A program made the position numbers and the translations under genes. Positions 59,941-64,000 of a stretch of 64,000 bases of DNA are shown in pieces. Below the pieces are notes generated by a model. That model did not search any database. It had not been told where the DNA came from and saw only the letters and a list, made by a program, of their open reading frames with translations. The stretch is from Trichobilharzia szidati. Taxonomy: Eukaryota; Platyhelminthes; Trematoda; Strigeidida; Schistosomatidae. The stretch lies in assembly GCA_944472155.2 (NCBI GenBank), contig OX235272.1, positions 103,112,020 through 103,176,019 of the forward strand, read 5' to 3'. The first letter of the stretch is position 1. Every line of letters starts with the position of its first letter.

Positions 59941-62461
59941 CTCGTCGCTTCCCTTTCGGGTTCCACTCGAGGGCTTGTCTAGTGATGTCACTTGCTGGTT
60001 TCCTCAGAGTGTGGCCAATCCATCTCCATTTCTTCCTGCCTATTTGTTTCACAATCGGTTCCTGGTTGGTTCGCTCCCAGAGATCTTTGTTGCTGATCCT
60101 TTCCGGCCATCTGATCTTGAGTATTGAGCGAAGACATCTGTTAATGAAGGTCTGTAGCTTGTTTGAGGTGCTTTTTGTGACACGCCAAGTCTCTGATCCG
60201 TATAGTAGTACTGACTTCACATTGGAGTTGAAAATCCCGATTTTATTTTTGACGCTGAATGATGTTGACCTCCACACAGACTTGAGAGTAATGAAAGCTT
60301 GCCTTGCTTTCCCGATCCTTGCTTTGATATCCTCGTCAGTTCCGCCTGTAGTTGAAACAATGCTTCCCAAGTAGGTAAAGGAGGTAGTTTCTTTCAGGTT
60401 CTTTCCATTTATGCTGATTGCTGTCTGTTGTTGTTGTTTTTGGTGTTGGCCAGGGATCTTCATCACCTCCGTTTTCTCTATGTTCACCTGGAGTCCTATC
60501 TTTGATGCTTCTTCTGCCAACTTGTTACTTTTCACTTGCATATCTTCCAGTTTGTGGGAAATCAGGCATATATCATCGGCGAAGTCCAGATCCTCCAAGT
60601 TCTTTGTGTGAGTCCATTTTATGCCTGTTTCCTCATTGCCCGCTGTTTGTCGCATTATCCAATCTACTGCAATCAGGAAAATCATTGGCGATAGTAGGCA
60701 ACCCTGTCTTACTCCTGTCTTCACTTCGAAGGATTCCGTGAGCTTCCCGTTGTGGATTACTTGGCATGCAGCGTTGTCATACAACTGTTGGATGAGATGT
60801 ATAATTGTCGGTGGCACCCCGTAGTAGCGAAGTAGTTGCCAAATCACCTCTCGATCGACGCTGTCAAAGGCCTTTTCAAAGTCGATGAAGTTGAGATAGA
60901 GAGGTGACTGCCATTCCAAACTTTGTTCAATGATGATCCGTAATGTGGCGATTTGATCAATACATGACTTGTTTCTCCTGAATCCAGCTTGTTCTGGTCG
61001 AAGTTTTTCATCCAGGGCTTGTTTGATCCTTTCCAGGATGATGCGGCTTAGTATTTTGCTTGGGATGGACAGGAGCATAATTCCGTGCCAGTTCTTGCAT
61101 TGACTTAAGTCTCCTTTCTTTGGTAATTTGAATAGGTATCCTTTCTTCCAATCCTCGGGTACTTTGCCTTCTTTCCACACCTTCTCCAGTAGTGGCGTCA
61201 TCAAGTCTGCTGTTGTCTCTGGGTCGACTTTCAATGCTTCTGCTGGGATTCCATCTGGTCCTGCTGCTTTTGCAGCCTTCAGCATCTTGATTGCCTTCAG
61301 GACTTCTGTTTTCGTCGGGGGGTTGATGTTCACTGGTAGTTCTGCTTCCGTGGTTGGTATTGTTGGGCGCGTTGTAGGTGGCGGTCGGTTTAGTAGTCTT
61401 TTGAAGTGTTCAGCCCACTGTTTCCTTTGCTCCACTTCTTTGGTGATTGACTTTCCATTTTCATCCTTCACTGGCTTAATTTGTGACGAGTTTTCGCCTG
61501 AGAGGTACCTAGTTGTTTGGTAGAGTGTTGCGAGGTCTCCTTTGCCTGCTGCTTGTTCTGCTTCATTGGCCATGGCTTCATAATACTTTCTTTTGTCTTC
61601 TCTGGCACTCTTCTTTACTCCTTTGTTCAGTGTATTGTAGCTTGCATTCAACTCCTGTTTCTGTTGCTCGTCGGTGCACTGGAGAATCTTTTGTTTCACC
61701 ATCCTTCTCTCTTCTATTAGCCTCCAAGTGTCCGTAGTGAGCCACGGTTTGTCCTGTCTCTTCTTTCTGCCCAGAACTTCCATGCAGGTTTCGCTCCATA
61801 CTGTTTTCAGGTTGTCCCAGTGTTTTTCGACGCTGACCTCTTCGCTAATGTTGATTTGTGTCTCAGCTTTGTCCTTTATACTTGCAGTGAAGATATCCTT
61901 TGTATCCTGGTCCTTTAGTTTTTGAGTGTTGAACTTGGCTTGTGGTCTATTTGCAGCTCCTGATTCTCTGAAAGCTTTTAATTTGAGTTGGATTGTTCCT
62001 TGTACGAGGTAGTGGTCTGAGCCAACGTCTGCTCCTCTTCTTGCTTTTGTGTCCAGTAGGCTGCGCCGCCACTTCCTCGAGATTGTGATGAAGTCAATTT
62101 GGTTTTTGGTTCGCCCATCTGGTGACACCCATGTAGCCTTGTGAATATCCTTGTGTTTGTATACGCTGCCACCAATCACTAGTTCATTGAAGGCGCAGAA
62201 GTCGGCGAAGAGTTCTCCATTTTGATTCATCTCTCCCAGAGCTTCTTTACCCATGATGAGTTCCCTTCCTGTGTTGTCTGGTCCAAGTTTGGCGTTCATG
62301 TCTCCCATTAGTATTTTAATGTCACCGGCTGGAGTATTGTCTATTGCTGCCTGTAGTTGTCTGTAGAATTCTTCTTTCTTTTCGAGGTCTGCGTTGTTTG
62401 TGGGTGCATAGTATTGTATAATTGACACTTTTCTTCCTTTGGAGTTGAATCTGGCGCTCAT
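59900..62461 (-). CDS. RTE LINE endonuclease/reverse transcriptase (3' part of ORF)
   Basis: This 853-codon reading frame makes the apurinic-like endonuclease and reverse transcriptase used for target-primed integration. The endonuclease part shows LMGDMNAKLG near residue 50 and VGSDHYLV near residue 168, the latter holding the catalytic Asp-His. RT motifs follow: LPKKGD, NWHGI (usually NWRGI), EQAGFR, LNFIDFEKAFD, RQGCLLSP and the catalytic box FADD. The frame runs on upstream of the listed ATG (codons for WEAISPRI) to the inversion joint near 62487, so this ATG is not the natural start. The first ~220 residues lie on the other strand at 63296-63970. A frameshift near 59940 cuts off the last ~40 residues. 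Confidence 0.93.
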   Translation of the reverse strand: MSARFNSKGRKVSIIQYYAPTNNADLEKKEEFYRQLQAAIDNTPAGDIKILMGDMNAKLGPDNTGRELIMGKEALGEMNQNGELFADFCAFNELVIGGSVYKHKDIHKATWVSPDGRTKNQIDFITISRKWRRSLLDTKARRGADVGSDHYLVQGTIQLKLKAFRESGAANRPQAKFNTQKLKDQDTKDIFTASIKDKAETQINISEEVSVEKHWDNLKTVWSETCMEVLGRKKRQDKPWLTTDTWRLIEERRMVKQKILQCTDEQQKQELNASYNTLNKGVKKSAREDKRKYYEAMANEAEQAAGKGDLATLYQTTRYLSGENSSQIKPVKDENGKSITKEVEQRKQWAEHFKRLLNRPPPTTRPTIPTTEAELPVNINPPTKTEVLKAIKMLKAAKAAGPDGIPAEALKVDPETTADLMTPLLEKVWKEGKVPEDWKKGYLFKLPKKGDLSQCKNWHGIMLLSIPSKILSRIILERIKQALDEKLRPEQAGFRRNKSCIDQIATLRIIIEQSLEWQSPLYLNFIDFEKAFDSVDREVIWQLLRYYGVPPTIIHLIQQLYDNAACQVIHNGKLTESFEVKTGVRQGCLLSPMIFLIAVDWIMRQTAGNEETGIKWTHTKNLEDLDFADDICLISHKLEDMQVKSNKLAEEASKIGLQVNIEKTEVMKIPGQHQKQQQQTAISINGKNLKETTSFTYLGSIVSTTGGTDEDIKARIGKARQAFITLKSVWRSTSFSVKNKIGIFNSNVKSVLLYGSETWRVTKSTSNKLQTFINRCLRSILKIRWPERISNKDLWERTNQEPIVKQIGRKKWRWIGHTLRKPASDITRQALEWNPKGKRRVGRQCKGDLEEIM

Positions 62462-62487
62462 TATTCTGGGAGAGATCGCCTCCCACT

Positions 62488-63295
62488 GTATTTTATTTTT
62501 ATATTATTTTTATTAGTAGTTTTTATGTTTAGGCTAGGCTTTAGCTTCATGTTTACTATGTTGGGGCATTTAGGGACCATACGGTCATAGTTTGTTTAGG
62601 GATGCTCTGGCATATGAAAACCATATATCAATCGATAGCTCTCGACGAGATCTATCCTTTGACATTGGTTTCGACCCTTGTAGCCTCTCCTCAGCCTTCC
62701 TCAGGATCTTTGATATCTGGGCTTGCGCCCTCTGGGGTTATGCTGCCAAAATTTTTCCAGGGAGGCTAGGACTTAGGGAAGCTATATATCAATGGATAGC
62801 TCTCGACAAAATATACCCATTGGTACCGGTATCACACCTTACAGCTTCTCCTCAGCCGAATAGGGAATATTTTCAAAGGCTACAGGGGAAACCTGTTTCT
62901 AGACCTAGAGTTCATGCCGCTGGCTGTTCTCTTGACATTTTTAGCTCCGCGACCTCAGGTTGTATGCCGTTGTGTATGTAGCTAGGGGGCATTACCAACC
63001 ATAGGGCAGCAGGGGGACAGAGACTGCTAGGCAGGAAAATCCTCGTATTTTTCTTAGGAATAGCTTATATATACCATTGGATTCCTCTTGACGAGACAAA
63101 TCGATTGGTACCTGTCTCGTCCCTGTATGACTTACGGTTGCGGAGCTATGGCTTCTTTAAGTTCAGCAGTTATCCTCCTTTTTTAGCGTTTCTTAGGGTG
63201 AACATGCTCTTTCATTTCATCCACGATGTTATCGGCAGTTGGGAGCTGATAAGGAAACCGAGGCTGACCGGCAGCTTAACCGGACTTCTACTGAT
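62488..63295 (+). other. 5'UTR of the inverted RTE segment, with degenerate repeats
   Basis: About 800 bases precede the RTE start codon in the inverted part. They are richer in G+C than the rest of the window. A degenerate unit recurs: near 62624 (atatcaatcgatagctctcg), near 62785 (atatcaatggatagctctcg) and more weakly near 63070 (taccattggattcctcttg). A 129-codon open stretch at 62592-62981 covers the first two units but resembles nothing known. The repeats may be internal promoter modules of the LINE; this is inference. Confidence 0.55.
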
Positions 63296-63970
63296 ATGAC
63301 TGTGGCGACGGTATCAGTAGGAGATAACTTGTATCGTCACACCGTTCCTAGCGTAGCTCCGTTGATAGTAGCAACGGGCATCAACCAAATTTGTCAAACC
63401 TCACAACCTACTGATACATTGGCGACGGTATCAGTGGGGGATGGACTTAGTCGTCACCAATCCAACCCGATGAACCAAACGAATTCAAAAAATATCATGC
63501 CTGATCGGCCGTGGCCCGGATTAACAACGACCGCGCTCTCTGCTGCCGTGTTACAGGGCAGAAGTGATAAGTACACTACTGAGACACACCAGGCCGTGTG
63601 TGACCGGCCTCAAGCAGATGTCCCCTGGGCTCTGCGGTCACGCAACACTAACCTTTCTTCTATTTCAGGTACCCAAAGACTAAACTCAGGCGTGAGGCCA
63701 GCAACCCCACCCTGTAAACAAACCTGCTACAGAAACTTCAGCGTGAACAATCTCCTTGCGTCAAAAGAAAAAGTCTGTGTGGGGACATGGAATGTCCGCA
63801 CCATGTACGAGACTAGCAAAGCTGCCCAGATCGCAAGCGAAATGAGAAGATACGGACTACAAGTATTGGGGATCTGCGAAAGCAGATGGAACGGAAACGG
63901 ACTCACCAAATTGTCAACAGGTGAGTCAGTGATTTACTCCGGTCACCCAGAAGACAACCACACACACACC
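63296..63970 (+). CDS. RTE LINE ORF, N-terminal part (inverted segment)
   Basis: The frame is open from ATG at 63296 to the inversion breakpoint, about 225 codons. The first ATG follows an in-frame stop at 63194. The N-terminal 160 residues have no recognised domain and contain an internal duplication: TVATVSVGDNLYRH near the start and TLATVSVGDGLSRH about 40 residues later. From residue ~163 the endonuclease begins with VGTWNVRTMYETSKAA, then ICESRWNGNG and STGESVIYSGHPED, and breaks off at HTHTE. This is the missing front of the minus-strand frame at 59900-62461. After 63970 the frame runs into target DNA. Confidence 0.85.
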
Positions 63971-63988
63971 GAGATATCGGTATTATAT
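63971..63988. repeat. Target-site duplication, right copy
   Basis: The sequence gagatatcggtattatat lies directly after the broken end of the inverted 5' segment (codons HTHT, with the following gag possibly shared). It matches 59756-59773 exactly over 18 bases. Confidence 0.85.
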
Positions 63989-64000
63989 ATCTATTCGGAA

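Larger units (their letters stand above)
59756..63988 (-). mobile_element. RTE-type LINE with 5' inversion (twin-primed), TSD-bracketed
   Basis: This near-complete non-LTR retrotransposon is in two opposed parts. From 59774 to about 62487 it reads on the minus strand (rest of the endonuclease, reverse transcriptase, C-terminus, 3' tail of ATT repeats). From about 62488 to 63970 it reads on the plus strand (5'UTR, N-terminal domain, start of the endonuclease). The 18-bp sequence gagatatcggtattatat occurs at 59756-59773 and again at 63971-63988, directly outside both parts, as a target-site duplication. The two protein parts abut with only about 15-20 residues missing at the inversion point. 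The family resembles the schistosome SR2/RTE-1 group. Confidence 0.88.

Noticed and set aside
62592..62981. 129-codon open frame as a separate ORF1 protein
   Set aside because: It spans the repeated units of the LINE leader and shows no domain; it is more likely untranslated.

Overview
The window looks like AT-rich, repeat-laden nuclear DNA of a parasitic flatworm, most likely a blood fluke (Schistosoma or close relative). The evidence is the mix of RTE-type LINEs resembling the SR2 group, CR1/Jockey-like LINE remnants, many Penelope-like elements (PLEs) with GIY-YIG endonuclease ends and hammerhead-like motifs, and several tRNA-derived SINE families, all lying in the long introns of a gene with tiny exons. 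Species cannot be decided from the sequence. There are no operons, CRISPR arrays or prokaryotic features.

Host gene: one protein-coding gene can be read on the minus strand, split over about 31.5 kb. Its exons at 56763-56800, 49287-49361 (tentative), 48692-48736, 47201-47244, 41500-41675, 33431-33548, 30623-30717, 26624-26744 and 25258-25346 have canonical splice sites, and the phases match at every junction between adjacent identified exons. Together they encode a divergent voltage-gated K+ channel beta subunit (Kvbeta, aldo-keto reductase family AKR6). The N-terminal exon, the exon carrying the FDTAEVY-type motif and the last exon were not found. Two expected catalytic positions are substituted, so the protein may be a regulatory pseudo-enzyme.

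Architecture: positions ~540-14645 and ~17080-29485 form a giant imperfect palindrome around a ~2.4 kb spacer. Both arms carry the last two recognised Kvbeta exons (left arm, plus strand: 3374-3494 and 6157-6245). The exon copies are intact and differ almost only at silent sites. The arms also share a CR1-like LINE, RTE and PLE fragments and a nested smaller palindrome. Identity is a mosaic: two tracts are essentially identical and sit among flanks at roughly 85-95%, as expected from gene conversion. Some insertions are present in one arm only.

Right of the palindrome (29.5-59.7 kb) are introns filled with RTE fragments, PLE copies (32.4, 35.1, 41.9-43.5, 43.8-45.5 kb), tRNA-derived SINEs, a degraded LINE at 57-58 kb and one assembly gap (52019-52113).

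The right end (59756-63988) holds a nearly complete RTE-type LINE. Its 3' part (853-codon endonuclease/RT reading frame) lies on the minus strand. Its 5' part (5'UTR, N-terminal domain, start of the endonuclease) lies inverted on the plus strand. An 18-bp direct repeat brackets the whole, which is the structure expected from twin-priming.
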